A DNA stretch of 13,975 bases from positions 1 through 13,975 of the forward strand of contig SXTL01000061.1 in NCBI GenBank assembly GCA_005790965.1, in the 5' to 3' direction. The notes beneath the pieces are model-generated. The model saw nothing but the letters and a program-made list of their open reading frames with translations, was not told the DNA's origin and ran no database searches. Positions 1 through 7,311 of this stretch are shown piece after piece (the stretch's first letter is position 1; every line of letters begins with the position of its first letter). The stretch comes from Burkholderiales bacterium (lineage in GTDB: Bacteria; Pseudomonadota; Gammaproteobacteria; Burkholderiales; Thiobacillaceae). Both the position numbers and the translations under genes were made by a program.

Positions 1-45
1 GAGCGCGATCAGCGCCATTCTGAACCTGCGCGGCGGCAATCCGAA

Positions 46-74
46 GACAAAAAAGCCGGCTGAAAGGCCGGCTT
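46..74 (-). terminator. Rho-independent terminator of the alpha operon
   Basis: On the minus strand, 22 nt past the rplQ stop, AAGCCGGC (67-74 read in reverse) pairs with GCCGGCTT (53-60) around a six-base loop (61-66). A run of six T (54 down to 49) follows, partly inside the stem. GC-rich arms plus a T-tract is the standard intrinsic terminator form, and it marks the 3' end of the whole ribosomal-protein transcript. The arms are almost symmetric, so the hairpin also forms on the other strand, but no T-tract follows it there. Bases 1-45 beyond it contain nothing I can assign. Confidence 0.9.
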
Positions 75-96
75 CTGGTGTGCCAGTGGCACGCTA

Positions 97-480
97 TTAC
101 TCAGCAGCCGACTCAGCGGTCGCGGCCCGATCAACCAATTCGATCAAGGCCATGGGAGCATTGTCGCCGACGCGGAAACCGAACTTGAGGATACGCGTGT
201 AGCCGCCGTTACGGGCTGCGAAGCGCGGACCCAGATCGTCAAACAGCTTGCCGACGAGGTCACGATCACGCAGACGGTCAAAGGCCAGACGGCGATTGGC
301 CAGGCTCGGCTTTTTGCCCAGGGTAATCAGCGGTTCAACGACACGACGCAGTTCCTTGGCCTTAGGCAGAGTGGTTTTGATAACTTCGTGGGTCAGCAAC
401 GCAATCGACAGGTTGCGAAGCAATGCCTGACGATGGCTGGAGGTACGATTCAGTTTACGGTTGGAGAGACGGTGACGCAT
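97..480 (-). CDS. rplQ: 50S ribosomal protein L17
   Basis: L17 is a large-subunit protein located near the exit of the nascent peptide tunnel. The 127-residue product starts MRHRLSNRKLNRTSSHRQAL, the family's hallmark N-terminus, and equals the E. coli length. The ATG at 480 lies one base after the rpoA stop. A GAGGT ribosome-binding site falls within the last rpoA codons, so translation of the two is probably coupled. It is the last gene of the alpha operon and is followed by the terminator at 46-74. The C-terminal tail is short and alanine/glutamate rich. Identification is secure. Confidence 0.98.
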   Translation of the reverse strand: MRHRLSNRKLNRTSSHRQALLRNLSIALLTHEVIKTTLPKAKELRRVVEPLITLGKKPSLANRRLAFDRLRDRDLVGKLFDDLGPRFAARNGGYTRILKFGFRVGDNAPMALIELVDRAATAESAAE

Positions 481-481
481 A

Positions 482-1486
482 TCAACCTCGATTCACAGTG
501 GGGCGTTCCAACCCGGCAGGTGGCCAGCTCTCCAGCTTCATGCCGAGCGAGAGGCCGCGAGCAGACAGTACATCCTTGATTTCATTCAGGGATTTACGGC
601 CCAGGTTGGGGGTTTTAAGAAGTTCATTTTCGGTGCGTTGAACCAGATCACCGATGTAATAAATGTTTTCAGCCTTGAGACAGTTGGCGGAACGAACCGT
701 CAGTTCCAACTCGTCAACCGGACGCAGGTAGACGCCCTCAATCTGAGTGCCCGTCAAAGACGGCTGGTTCGAGGATTCAATTGTCACCCCGCGGAGCTCA
801 GCGAACGGGACCAATTGGTTAATCAGCAACCGCGCCGAAGCACGCACGGCCTCTTCAGGGTCGATCACGCCGTTGGTCTCAATCTCAAGGATCAGCTTGT
901 CGAGATCGGTACGCTGTTCAACGCGAGCCGCCTCAACGCTGTAGCTCACCCGGCGCACCGGGCTAAACAGGGCATCCATGGGAATGGTACCGACAGCGCG
1001 CGATTCTTCGCCCTGGACACGCACCGTCGAGGGCTCGTAGCCACGACCGGAGGCAATAGTGATCTCCATATCCAGGCGACCACCTTGCGTGACTCGCGCA
1101 ATGACATGATCAGGATTGAGAATCTCAACCTCAGAACCGGCAATGATGTCTGCCGCCGTGACAACGCCTTCGCTGTTCTTTTTAATTTGAACAGTGGTCT
1201 TATCACGACCATGTAACTTGACGGCCAAGCCCTTCAGGTTGAGAAGGATGTCGACAACATCTTCCTCGACGCCATCAATAGTGGAATATTCGTGCACAAC
1301 ACCTGCAATGCTGACCTCGGTCGGTGCGTGACCTTCCATGGAGGACAACAGGATGCGACGCAACGCGTTGCCCAGGGTGTGGCCGTAACCACGCTCGAAA
1401 GGCTCAAGCGTAATGCGGGCCTGACGAGGGGAAACGCTGTCGACCTCGATGATGCGCGGTTTAAGCAGTTCTCCGGTTTGGGACAT
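482..1486 (-). CDS. rpoA: DNA-directed RNA polymerase subunit alpha
   Basis: Alpha dimerises to start RNA polymerase assembly, and its C-terminal domain contacts UP-element DNA and activators. The product is 334 residues, against 329 in E. coli. The N-terminal domain (about 1-235) includes the dimer-interface stretch RGYGHTLGNALRRILLSS (33-50). After a linker, the C-terminal domain (about 250-320) has RSANCLKAE starting at Arg265, which matches the E. coli DNA-contact numbering (R265, N268, C269, K271). The helix containing GRKSLNEIK follows. The ATG at 1486 has an AAGGAA ribosome-binding site. It lies 39 nt after rpsD and 1 nt before rplQ. No promoter of its own is evident. Confidence 0.98.
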   Translation of the reverse strand: MSQTGELLKPRIIEVDSVSPRQARITLEPFERGYGHTLGNALRRILLSSMEGHAPTEVSIAGVVHEYSTIDGVEEDVVDILLNLKGLAVKLHGRDKTTVQIKKNSEGVVTAADIIAGSEVEILNPDHVIARVTQGGRLDMEITIASGRGYEPSTVRVQGEESRAVGTIPMDALFSPVRRVSYSVEAARVEQRTDLDKLILEIETNGVIDPEEAVRASARLLINQLVPFAELRGVTIESSNQPSLTGTQIEGVYLRPVDELELTVRSANCLKAENIYYIGDLVQRTENELLKTPNLGRKSLNEIKDVLSARGLSLGMKLESWPPAGLERPTVNRG

Positions 1487-1525
1487 GTCTGGTTCCTTGA
1501 TAGACCGACGAATAACGACGGATAA

Positions 1526-2152
1526 TTACTTCGAATACAGTTCGACAACGAGGTTCTCGTTGATCGTCGAGGGCAATTCAGCACGGGCCGGCATGGCCTT
1601 GTAGGTGCCTTTGAGGGCCTTGGCATCAACCTCTATCCATTCGGGGAAACCGCGCCCCTGAGCCGCTTCAACAGCGCCCTTGATACGCAGTTGCGCCTTG
1701 GCCCGCTCAGCGACTTCAACCACATCACCCGGCTTGACCTGGTAGGACGGGATGTTAACGCGACGACCGTTAACCAGAATGCCGTTGTGGCGAACCACCT
1801 GCCGCGCCTCGGTACGAGATGCGCCAAAGCCCATCCGGTAGGTCACGCTATCCAAGCGGGATTCGAGAATCTGCAGCAGGTTTTCGCCCGTCACGCCTTT
1901 GCGATCGGAAGCGGACTTGTAGGTCAGACGGAACTGGCCTTCCAGAACGCCATAGATACGACGAATCTTCTGTTTTTCACGCAGGTGAACGGCATAGTCA
2001 GACAAACGCTGGTTCTTTGCACCATGCTGGCCCGGACGCGAATTACGGCGCTCGATGGCACATTTGTCGGTATAGCACTTCTCGCCCTTGATAAAGAGCT
2101 TTTCGCCTTCACGGCGGCACTGACGGCACTTGGGATCGGTATTACGGGCCAC
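1526..2152 (-). CDS. rpsD: 30S ribosomal protein S4, four-cysteine (zinc-type) form, GTG start
   Basis: S4 nucleates 30S assembly on the 5' domain of 16S rRNA and, in E. coli, represses its own operon. The product is 208 residues. The N-terminus has Cys9-x2-Cys12-x13-Cys26-x4-Cys31, the zinc-binding arrangement that E. coli S4 has lost. The S4 RNA-binding domain follows at about 97-160 (SRLDSVTYRMGFGASRTEAR, then VNGRRVNIPSY). The start codon is GTG at 2152, not ATG. It is supported by AAGGAGA seven bases upstream and by the conserved MARN beginning. The gene sits 17 nt after rpsK and 39 nt before rpoA. The end (NENLVVELYSK) is the normal family terminus. Confidence 0.97.
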   Translation of the reverse strand: MARNTDPKCRQCRREGEKLFIKGEKCYTDKCAIERRNSRPGQHGAKNQRLSDYAVHLREKQKIRRIYGVLEGQFRLTYKSASDRKGVTGENLLQILESRLDSVTYRMGFGASRTEARQVVRHNGILVNGRRVNIPSYQVKPGDVVEVAERAKAQLRIKGAVEAAQGRGFPEWIEVDAKALKGTYKAMPARAELPSTINENLVVELYSK

Positions 2153-2169
2153 GCTGTGGTCTCCTTGAA

Positions 2170-2565
2170 TCAGATACGACGCTTCTTGGGCGGACGGCAG
2201 CCGTTATGCGGCATGGGCGTCACATCCGAGATGCTGATAATCTTGAAGCCCAACAGATTGAGGGCGCGAACAGAGGAGTCACGGCCCGGGCCCGGGCCCT
2301 TGACACGAACTTCCAAATTCTTGACACCATATTCTTGGGCCATCTTGCCTGCGCTTTCAGCGGCAACCTGCGCAGCAAACGGGGTGCTCTTTCGCGAACC
2401 CTTAAAGCCAGCGCCACCGGAGGTCGCCCAAGACAGCGCATTGCCCTGACGGTCGGTAATGGTGATGATGGTGTTGTTAAAAGAAGCGTGGACATGAGCC
2501 ACACCGTCAACGACATTCTTTTTGACTTTCTTGCGCACGCGGGCGCTGGTATTTGACTTAGCCAT
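2170..2565 (-). CDS. rpsK: 30S ribosomal protein S11
   Basis: S11 sits on the platform of the 30S subunit, near the E site, and helps shape the mRNA exit channel. The 131-residue product carries the signatures VAHVHASFNNTIITITD, ATSGGAGFKGSRKSTPFAAQ and the C-terminal DVTPMPHNGCRPPKKRR. The N-terminus is a lysine-rich extension (about 1-18) of the length usual in Betaproteobacteria. The ATG at 2565 is preceded by a modest AGGA site about ten bases upstream. It lies 17 nt downstream of rpsM and 17 nt upstream of rpsD, as usual for the alpha operon. Confidence 0.98.
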   Translation of the reverse strand: MAKSNTSARVRKKVKKNVVDGVAHVHASFNNTIITITDRQGNALSWATSGGAGFKGSRKSTPFAAQVAAESAGKMAQEYGVKNLEVRVKGPGPGRDSSVRALNLLGFKIISISDVTPMPHNGCRPPKKRRI

Positions 2566-2582
2566 GAGATTCTATCCTGCCG

Positions 2583-2945
2583 TTATTTCTTGTTCTGCAT
2601 CTGACGACGCGGGCCCTTGCGGGTGCGTGCGTTAGTGCGCGTACGCTGACCGCGCAGCGGAAGACCGCGCCGGTGACGCTGACCACGATAGCAGCCGAGG
2701 TCCATCAAGCGCTTGATGCTCATCGTGATTTCACGACGAAGATCACCTTCGACGGTAAACTTCTGGACCCCATCGCGAAGCTTGTCGATGGCCGCATCAT
2801 CGAGATCCTTGATCTTGGTGGAGGGCGCAATCCCACACTGCTCGCAAATCTGGCGAGCACGAGTACGACCAATGCCGTACACCGCCGTCAAGGCAATCTC
2901 AGCATGTTTGTGATTCGGGATATTAACCCCAGCAATACGGGCCAT
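2583..2945 (-). CDS. rpsM: 30S ribosomal protein S13
   Basis: S13 lies in the head of the 30S subunit and contacts the P-site tRNA and L5. The 120-residue product begins MARIAGVNIPNHKHAEIALT. It has the helix-two-turn-helix YGIGRTRARQICEQCGI and ends with RGLPLRGQRTRTNARTRKGP plus a basic tail that reaches the P site. The ATG at 2945 has a GGAG site seven bases upstream. It is the first gene of the alpha operon, reading directly from the promoter at 2972-3000, with a predicted leader of only about 20 nt. Upstream transcription from spc can also reach it, since no terminator separates the two. Confidence 0.98.
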   Translation of the reverse strand: MARIAGVNIPNHKHAEIALTAVYGIGRTRARQICEQCGIAPSTKIKDLDDAAIDKLRDGVQKFTVEGDLRREITMSIKRLMDLGCYRGQRHRRGLPLRGQRTRTNARTRKGPRRQMQNKK

Positions 2946-2971
2946 CAGAAACTCCGCACGGAAAACGAAAC

Positions 2972-3000
2972 ATTATACAAAATTAACTCCCAGCTTTCAA
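2972..3000 (-). promoter_or_regulatory. Sigma-70 promoter of the alpha operon
   Basis: Read on the minus strand, TTGAAA (2995-3000) is followed by exactly 17 bp and then TATAAT (2972-2977). That is a perfect -10 and a 5/6 -35 at optimal spacing. The predicted start is near 2965, about 20 nt before the rpsM ATG. The bases just after the -10 are AT-rich (GTTTCG), unlike the GC-rich discriminator of the spc promoter. A short inverted repeat, TTTCA-GT-TGAAA (2995-3006), overlaps the -35. E. coli has an alpha promoter in the same position. Activity is inferred from sequence only. Confidence 0.88.
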
Positions 3001-3021
3001 CTGAAAAGTACCCTAGGGGGG

Positions 3022-3135
3022 TCAACCCTGGCGCTGCTTGTGACGTGCCTCAGCGCAAATAACGCGCACTACACCATTGCGGCGCACGATCTTGCATTTA
3101 CGACAAATCTTCTTGACCGATGCTTGAACTCGCAT
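3022..3135 (-). CDS. rpmJ: 50S ribosomal protein L36, zinc-binding form
   Basis: This short gene encodes a 37-residue protein beginning MRVQASVKKICRKCKIVRR and ending ARHKQRQG. L36 is the smallest large-subunit protein and binds 23S rRNA. It has the complete zinc set Cys11, Cys14, Cys27 and His32, so it is the zinc-bound form rather than the cysteine-free paralogue made under zinc limitation. The ATG at 3135 has a GAGGAG site seven bases upstream. It follows secY by 18 nt, with no infA between them, as in E. coli. The alpha promoter lies downstream. Confidence 0.97.
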   Translation of the reverse strand: MRVQASVKKICRKCKIVRRNGVVRVICAEARHKQRQG

Positions 3136-3153
3136 ATTCGGCTCCTCTAAAAC

Positions 3154-4479
3154 TCAATGACCTAAAAAGTTTCCGCCCTTGAAGTTAGCCTTCTTGAGCA
3201 AACTCTCGTACTGATGAGACATCATGTAGGACTGAACCTGGGCCATGAAATCCATCGAAACAACCACCAGAATCAACAGACTGGTACCGCCAAAATAGAA
3301 CGGAACATTCCATTTCAAAATCAAAAATTCCGGCAGCAAGCAGACCAGCGTGATATAGACCGCGCCCACCACCGTCAACCGCGTCATGATCTTGTCGATA
3401 TAGCGCGAAGTTTGATCCCCTGGCCGAATGCCTGGCACAAAGGCACCACTTTTCTTCAGGTTGTCTGCCGTTTCACGGGGGTTGAACACCAGTGCCGTAT
3501 AGAAAAAGCAGAAAAACACAATCGCCGTTGCATAGAGCAGCACATAGAGCGGCTGCCCGGGTGACAGGGCCGCGCCCACATCACGCAACCAGGTCATGCT
3601 CTCGCCGCTTCCAAACCAGCCGGCCAGCGTGGCAGGGAACAGAATAATGCTCGAGGCAAAAATCGGCGGGATCACTCCGGCCATGTTGATCTTGAGCGGC
3701 AGATGCGAGCTCTGTCCCCCGTAAACTTTGTTGCCCACCTGACGCTTGGCATAGTTAACCAGAATCTTGCGCTGGCCCCGTTCAACAAACACCACCAAGG
3801 CGACAACTAAGATGGCGCCGACGAACAGTAACAGCGCTAGCGGGATCGAGAAGGCACCGGTCCGAGTCAGATCGAGGGTGCCACCGATTGCGGCGGGTAA
3901 GCCAGCCGCAATCCCGGCAAAGATGATCATGGAGATACCATTGCCAAGACCGCGCTCAGTGATCTGCTCGCCCAACCACATCAAAAACATGGTGCCAGCG
4001 ACCAGCGTCAGCATGGTTGTGACGCGGAACATCAGGCCCGGATCAATCACCAGCCCCGCTTGACCTTCAAGTGCAATGGAGATGCCAAGGGCCTGAAAGG
4101 TCGCCAAGACAACGGTTCCATAGCGGGTGTACTGAGTAATCTTGCGACGCCCCGCCTCGCCTTCCTTTTTTAAGGCCTCCATCGAAGGAGACACCACCGT
4201 CAACAACTGCATGATGATGGAGGCCGAGATGTAGGGCATGATGCCCAAGGCAAAGACCGTGAAGCGCTCAAGCGCACCGCCCGAGAACATGTTGAACATG
4301 CCCAAGATACCACCGGCCTGGGTCTTGAAAAGATCGGCTAGAACGACGGGATCGATGCCCGGAACAGGAATGTGCGCACCGATGCGATAGACGACCAGCG
4401 CCCCGATGAGGAACCAAACGCGTTGTTTGAGATCCCCCATCTTGCCAGACATCTGCATAAGGCCAGCCGCACCGGACAC
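3154..4479 (-). CDS. secY: Preprotein translocase subunit SecY, GTG start
   Basis: SecY forms the channel of the SecYEG translocon in the inner membrane, exporting unfolded proteins with SecA and inserting membrane proteins with the ribosome. The 441-residue product is normal length and shows the ten hydrophobic segments expected. Residues 21-41 form TM1 (ending HIPVPG), about 58-70 is the plug (ILGMFNMFSGGAL), and 73-96 is TM2 (FALGIMPYISASIIMQLL). VERGQRKILVNYAKRQVG (232-249) is the conserved cytoplasmic SecA/ribosome-facing loop. The start is GTG at 4479, chosen because GGGAG lies seven bases upstream and the next ATG (residue 8) lacks such a site. It is the membrane-protein gene of the spc operon, 20 nt after rplO. 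Confidence 0.96.
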   Translation of the reverse strand: MSGAAGLMQMSGKMGDLKQRVWFLIGALVVYRIGAHIPVPGIDPVVLADLFKTQAGGILGMFNMFSGGALERFTVFALGIMPYISASIIMQLLTVVSPSMEALKKEGEAGRRKITQYTRYGTVVLATFQALGISIALEGQAGLVIDPGLMFRVTTMLTLVAGTMFLMWLGEQITERGLGNGISMIIFAGIAAGLPAAIGGTLDLTRTGAFSIPLALLLFVGAILVVALVVFVERGQRKILVNYAKRQVGNKVYGGQSSHLPLKINMAGVIPPIFASSIILFPATLAGWFGSGESMTWLRDVGAALSPGQPLYVLLYATAIVFFCFFYTALVFNPRETADNLKKSGAFVPGIRPGDQTSRYIDKIMTRLTVVGAVYITLVCLLPEFLILKWNVPFYFGGTSLLILVVVSMDFMAQVQSYMMSHQYESLLKKANFKGGNFLGH

Positions 4480-4499
4480 TTCGTTCTCCCGAGCCCGGC

Positions 4500-4940
4500 T
4501 TAAGCGGCTTCTGCCACGGAGCCGCCAGCCGCCTCGATGGCAGCACGGGCACCGGCGGTAACGCCAAGTCCAACGAACTTGACCGCTTTGTCAATCGAAC
4601 CGGCGAGGATCACCTTGGCGCTACGCGTCATTTGCGGCACTAAGCCAGCCTGAAGCAGAACCAAAAGATCGACGCTGTCGACCGGCAACTGAGCGATATC
4701 GGACAAGCGGACCTCAGCCTTGAAGGCGCGATCCACGGAAATAAAGCCGCGCTTCGGCAGACGGCGGGCCATGGGCATTTGACCGCCTTCGAAACCGACC
4801 TTGTGGAAACCGCCAGCCCGCGATTTTTGACCCTTGTGGCCACGGCCCGAGGTTTTGCCAAGACCCGAACCGATACCACGGCCGAGACGCTTCTTGGAGT
4901 GCTTGCTGCCGGCACCCGGTTGGATAGAATTCAAATACAT
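4500..4940 (-). CDS. rplO: 50S ribosomal protein L15
   Basis: L15 binds 23S rRNA and is needed late in 50S assembly. The 146-residue product has the glycine/arginine-rich rRNA-threading arm (about 19-41: LGRGIGSGLGKTSGRGHKG, then QKSR). GFEGGQMPMARRLPKRGF follows, and then a globular C-terminal domain ending GARAAIEAAGG plus an alanine-rich tail. The ATG at 4940 overlaps the rpmD stop by one base (TGATG), so translation is probably coupled. secY follows after 20 nt. Confidence 0.98.
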   Translation of the reverse strand: MYLNSIQPGAGSKHSKKRLGRGIGSGLGKTSGRGHKGQKSRAGGFHKVGFEGGQMPMARRLPKRGFISVDRAFKAEVRLSDIAQLPVDSVDLLVLLQAGLVPQMTRSAKVILAGSIDKAVKFVGLGVTAGARAAIEAAGGSVAEAA

Positions 4941-5131
4941 CAGAGGACCTCGCTCTTGAGCAGGTAGCGAACCGTAGTGATCATGCCGCGGTTGGACGGC
5001 GTATCTTCAACAACTACGGAGTGATTGATGCGCTTCAGGCCCAGGCCACGCACACAGGCGCGATGCGATTGGACGGTTCCAATCACACTTTTGACCTGAG
5101 TTACCTTGATTTTACCGGTCGAGTTTGCCAT
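4940..5131 (-). CDS. rpmD: 50S ribosomal protein L30
   Basis: L30 is a small 23S rRNA-binding protein of the large subunit. The 63-residue product contains KIKVTQVKSVIGTVQSHRA, GLGLKRINHSVVVEDTPSNR and a terminal VRYLLKSEVL, all standard for the bacterial short form. It starts three bases after the rpsE stop, and its own stop overlaps the rplO start codon by one base. This is the usual place for rpmD in the spc operon. Confidence 0.97.
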   Translation of the reverse strand: MANSTGKIKVTQVKSVIGTVQSHRACVRGLGLKRINHSVVVEDTPSNRGMITTVRYLLKSEVL

Positions 5132-5134
5132 TAC

Positions 5135-5653
5135 TTACTCCATGATCTCGGCGACCGACTTGCCACGCTTGGCAGCAATGTCAGCCGGGGTGTTGAGCTG
5201 CTTCAGGCCATTCAGGGTTGCACGCACCACATTATTGGCGTTAGTGGAACCGAGACACTTGGCCAGCACATTGGTCACGCCCATCACCTCAAAAACGGCA
5301 CGCATGGCGCCGCCGGCAATAATGCCAGTACCTTCGCTAGCCGGTTGAATCAGCACCACGGCAGCACCATGACGACCGACTACGGCGTGATGGAAGGAGC
5401 CATTCTTCAACGGAATCTTGACCATGTTGCGGCGGGCTTCGTCCATACCCTTTTGCACGGCCACCGGCACTTCACGGGACTTACCTTTGCCCATGCCAAC
5501 CGAACCGTCGCCATCACCCACCACCGTGAGGGCGGAGAAGGCCATGATCCGACCACCCTTAACCGTTTTGGAAACACGGTTAACGGCAATCATCTTTTCA
5601 CGCAGGCCGTCGCTGACCTCTTCTTGCTTTTGCTGTTGTTGCATTTTAGCCAT
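5135..5653 (-). CDS. rpsE: 30S ribosomal protein S5
   Basis: S5 contributes to decoding accuracy and to the mRNA entry channel helicase. The 172-residue product has a glutamine-rich N-terminus, then the double-stranded-RNA-binding-like domain with NRVSKTVKGGR (25-35), the loop where spectinomycin-resistance changes occur in other bacteria. It looks wild type here. VVGDGDGSVGMGKGKSREVP follows. The C-terminal domain has QPASEGTGIIAGGAMRAV and NVVRATLNGL, and ends AAKRGKSVAEIME. It begins 14 nt after rplR and is followed by rpmD after 3 nt. Confidence 0.98.
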   Translation of the reverse strand: MAKMQQQQKQEEVSDGLREKMIAVNRVSKTVKGGRIMAFSALTVVGDGDGSVGMGKGKSREVPVAVQKGMDEARRNMVKIPLKNGSFHHAVVGRHGAAVVLIQPASEGTGIIAGGAMRAVFEVMGVTNVLAKCLGSTNANNVVRATLNGLKQLNTPADIAAKRGKSVAEIME

Positions 5654-5667
5654 GATCTTCCCCGCTA

Positions 5668-6021
5668 TTAGAACTGCAGACCATGCTCACGGGCAGCATC
5701 GGCAAGGGCCTTGATGCGACCATGGTAAGCAAAACCGCTCCGGTCAAACGCAACGCGCTCAATGCCGGCCGCCTTGGCCTTTTCTGCAATACGCTGACCA
5801 ACCAAGGTCGCAGCGGCAACATTGCCACCATTTTTGACTTGGCCCCGCATCTCTTTCTCGGCCGTAGAGGCCGAAGCCAGAACGACGGAGCCACTCGGAT
5901 CGATGACCTGAGCGTAAACATGCAAATTGGTACGGTGCACACTAAGGCGCGCCACCACGAGTTCGGTGATCTTTGCGCGGGTTTTGCGCGCTCGGCGCAG
6001 ACGCCGGATCTTCTTTTCCAT
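5668..6021 (-). CDS. rplR: 50S ribosomal protein L18
   Basis: L18 binds 5S rRNA and, with L5, docks it in the central protuberance. The 117-residue product starts with a very basic segment (MEKKIRRLRRARKTRAKI). The core follows, with RLSVHRTNLHVYAQVID, and the C-terminal signature FDRSGFAYHGRIKALADAAR then EHGLQF. Length matches E. coli (117). The ATG at 6021 follows rplF by 15 nt. Confidence 0.98.
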   Translation of the reverse strand: MEKKIRRLRRARKTRAKITELVVARLSVHRTNLHVYAQVIDPSGSVVLASASTAEKEMRGQVKNGGNVAAATLVGQRIAEKAKAAGIERVAFDRSGFAYHGRIKALADAAREHGLQF

Positions 6022-6036
6022 GATCTTAACTCCGGG

Positions 6037-6570
6037 TTATTTCTTCTTGGTCTCTTTGATCGAGACCACTTCATCAGAATAGCGGACACCCTTGCCCTTA
6101 TAGGGCTCCGGCGGACGATAGGCACGCACCTCAGCGGCAACTTGGCCAACCACCTGCTTATCAGCGCCTTTGATCAGCACTTCGGTCTGAGAGGGGGTTT
6201 CCACCTTAATGCCCGCAGGCATGGCATGGACCACCGGGTGGGAAAAGCCGAGCGACAGATTCAGCTTGTCGCCTTGGGCTTGTGCCCGATAACCAACGCC
6301 AACTAAGGTCAATTTACGCTCAAAGCCTTTGCTTACGCCCTGCACCATATTGGCCAGCAAGGCACGGATCGTGCCCGACATGGCATGCGCAAAACGGCTA
6401 TCGTTGGCCGGAGCCACTTGCAGCTGGCCGTCAGCGTGCACCACCTGGATATCCGCCACCAAGGCTTGAGTCAAGGCGCCCATCGGGCCCTTAAGAGTAA
6501 TGGCAGAGGCGGACAAAGCCACCTCAATACCGGCCGGGACAACAACTGGATTTTTAGCAATACGTGACAT
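6037..6570 (-). CDS. rplF: 50S ribosomal protein L6
   Basis: L6 sits near the factor-binding region at the base of the L7/L12 stalk. The 177-residue product matches the E. coli length and has the duplicated L6 fold. The first domain runs about 1-80 (MSRIAKNPVVVPAGIEV, then GTIRALLANMVQGVSKGFER). The second includes LTLVGVGYRAQAQGDKLNLS, GFSHPV, and the C-terminal signature AYRPPEPYKGKGVRYSDE, ending in a lysine-rich tail. It starts 20 nt after rpsH. Confidence 0.98.
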   Translation of the reverse strand: MSRIAKNPVVVPAGIEVALSASAITLKGPMGALTQALVADIQVVHADGQLQVAPANDSRFAHAMSGTIRALLANMVQGVSKGFERKLTLVGVGYRAQAQGDKLNLSLGFSHPVVHAMPAGIKVETPSQTEVLIKGADKQVVGQVAAEVRAYRPPEPYKGKGVRYSDEVVSIKETKKK

Positions 6571-6590
6571 GTTCTACCTTTGCTAAAAGA

Positions 6591-6986
6591 TCAAGCGACG
6601 ACGCAGAGGACTTCACCACCGACGCCCAGGCTACGCGCCCGGCGATCAGTCATGACACCCTGGGAAGTGGACACAATCGCCACGCCAAGCCCGTTCATCA
6701 CGCGCGGCAGCTCATTGCTACCCTTGTAGACGCGCAAACCCGGGCGGCTAACGCGCTCGATCTTGCCGATAACCGGCTCACCTGCGTAATAACGCAGCGC
6801 CATCTCCAGCTCAGACTTGCCGTCTGCCTGACGAATCACATAACCATCGATATAACCTTCATCGCGCAACACATCGGCAATCGCAGTCTTGAGACGCGAT
6901 GCGGGCATGCGAACAGTGGCTTTTTCTACCATCTGCGCGTTGCGAATGCGGGTCAGCATATCGGCGACGGGATCGCTCATGCTCAT
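6591..6986 (-). CDS. rpsH: 30S ribosomal protein S8
   Basis: S8 is a primary binder of the 16S central domain and, in E. coli, the translational repressor of the spc operon. The 131-residue product begins MSMSDPVADMLTRIRNAQ and has RVSRPGLRVYKGSNELP, NGLGVAIVSTSQGVMTDRRA and a terminal GGEVLCVVA. I chose the first ATG (6986), because the MSMSDP N-terminus is common in Betaproteobacteria. A second ATG two codons later would also give a normal protein. It lies 10 nt after rpsN. Confidence 0.98.
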   Translation of the reverse strand: MSMSDPVADMLTRIRNAQMVEKATVRMPASRLKTAIADVLRDEGYIDGYVIRQADGKSELEMALRYYAGEPVIGKIERVSRPGLRVYKGSNELPRVMNGLGVAIVSTSQGVMTDRRARSLGVGGEVLCVVA

Positions 6987-6996
6987 ACTCTTCTCC

Positions 6997-7302
6997 TTAC
7001 CAGCTGGCCTTGACCACGCCCGGAATTTCTCCGTTCATGGCAAGCTCGCGAATCTTGATACGGCACAGGCCAAATTTGCGGAACACGCCACGCGGACGGC
7101 CGGTAATCTGACAACGGTTACGCAGACGCACCGCACTCGAATTACGCGGCAGGTCTTGCAATTCCATACGCGAGGCGTAGCGATCTTCATCGCTACGGCT
7201 CATGTCATTAGCAGCGGCCAAAAGGGCCGCACGCTTGGCAGCGAATTTCTTGACCGTGGCACGGCGCTTGGATTCGCGATTGATCATTGAGGTTTTGGCC
7301 AT
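6997..7302 (-). CDS. rpsN: 30S ribosomal protein S14, zinc-independent long form
   Basis: S14 lies in the head of the 30S subunit next to S3 and S10. The 101-residue product is the long proteobacterial type. It has only two cysteines (about 64 and 80), not the CxxC...CxxC zinc knuckle of the short form. The end RNRCQITGRPRGVFRKFGLC is the family signature, followed by RELAMNGEIPGVVKASW. This contrasts with S4 and L36 in the same cluster, which keep zinc motifs. It lies 9 nt after rplE. Confidence 0.98.
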   Translation of the reverse strand: MAKTSMINRESKRRATVKKFAAKRAALLAAANDMSRSDEDRYASRMELQDLPRNSSAVRLRNRCQITGRPRGVFRKFGLCRIKIRELAMNGEIPGVVKASW

Positions 7303-7311
7303 GATCGATCC

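Noticed and set aside
1..45. Possible start of a minus-strand gene (ATG at 18) or the end of a plus-strand gene entering from the left
   Set aside because: No ribosome-binding site before the ATG and only six codons visible; the plus-strand frames either stop at once or run through the terminator into rplQ. Too little sequence to call.
1691..2449. A 252-codon open frame on the plus strand opposite rpsD and rpsK
   Set aside because: Shadow of the conserved genes on the other strand.
3008..3024. CCCTAGGG palindrome at the end of rpmJ as a terminator
   Set aside because: The arms are only four bases with no loop and no useful T-tract.
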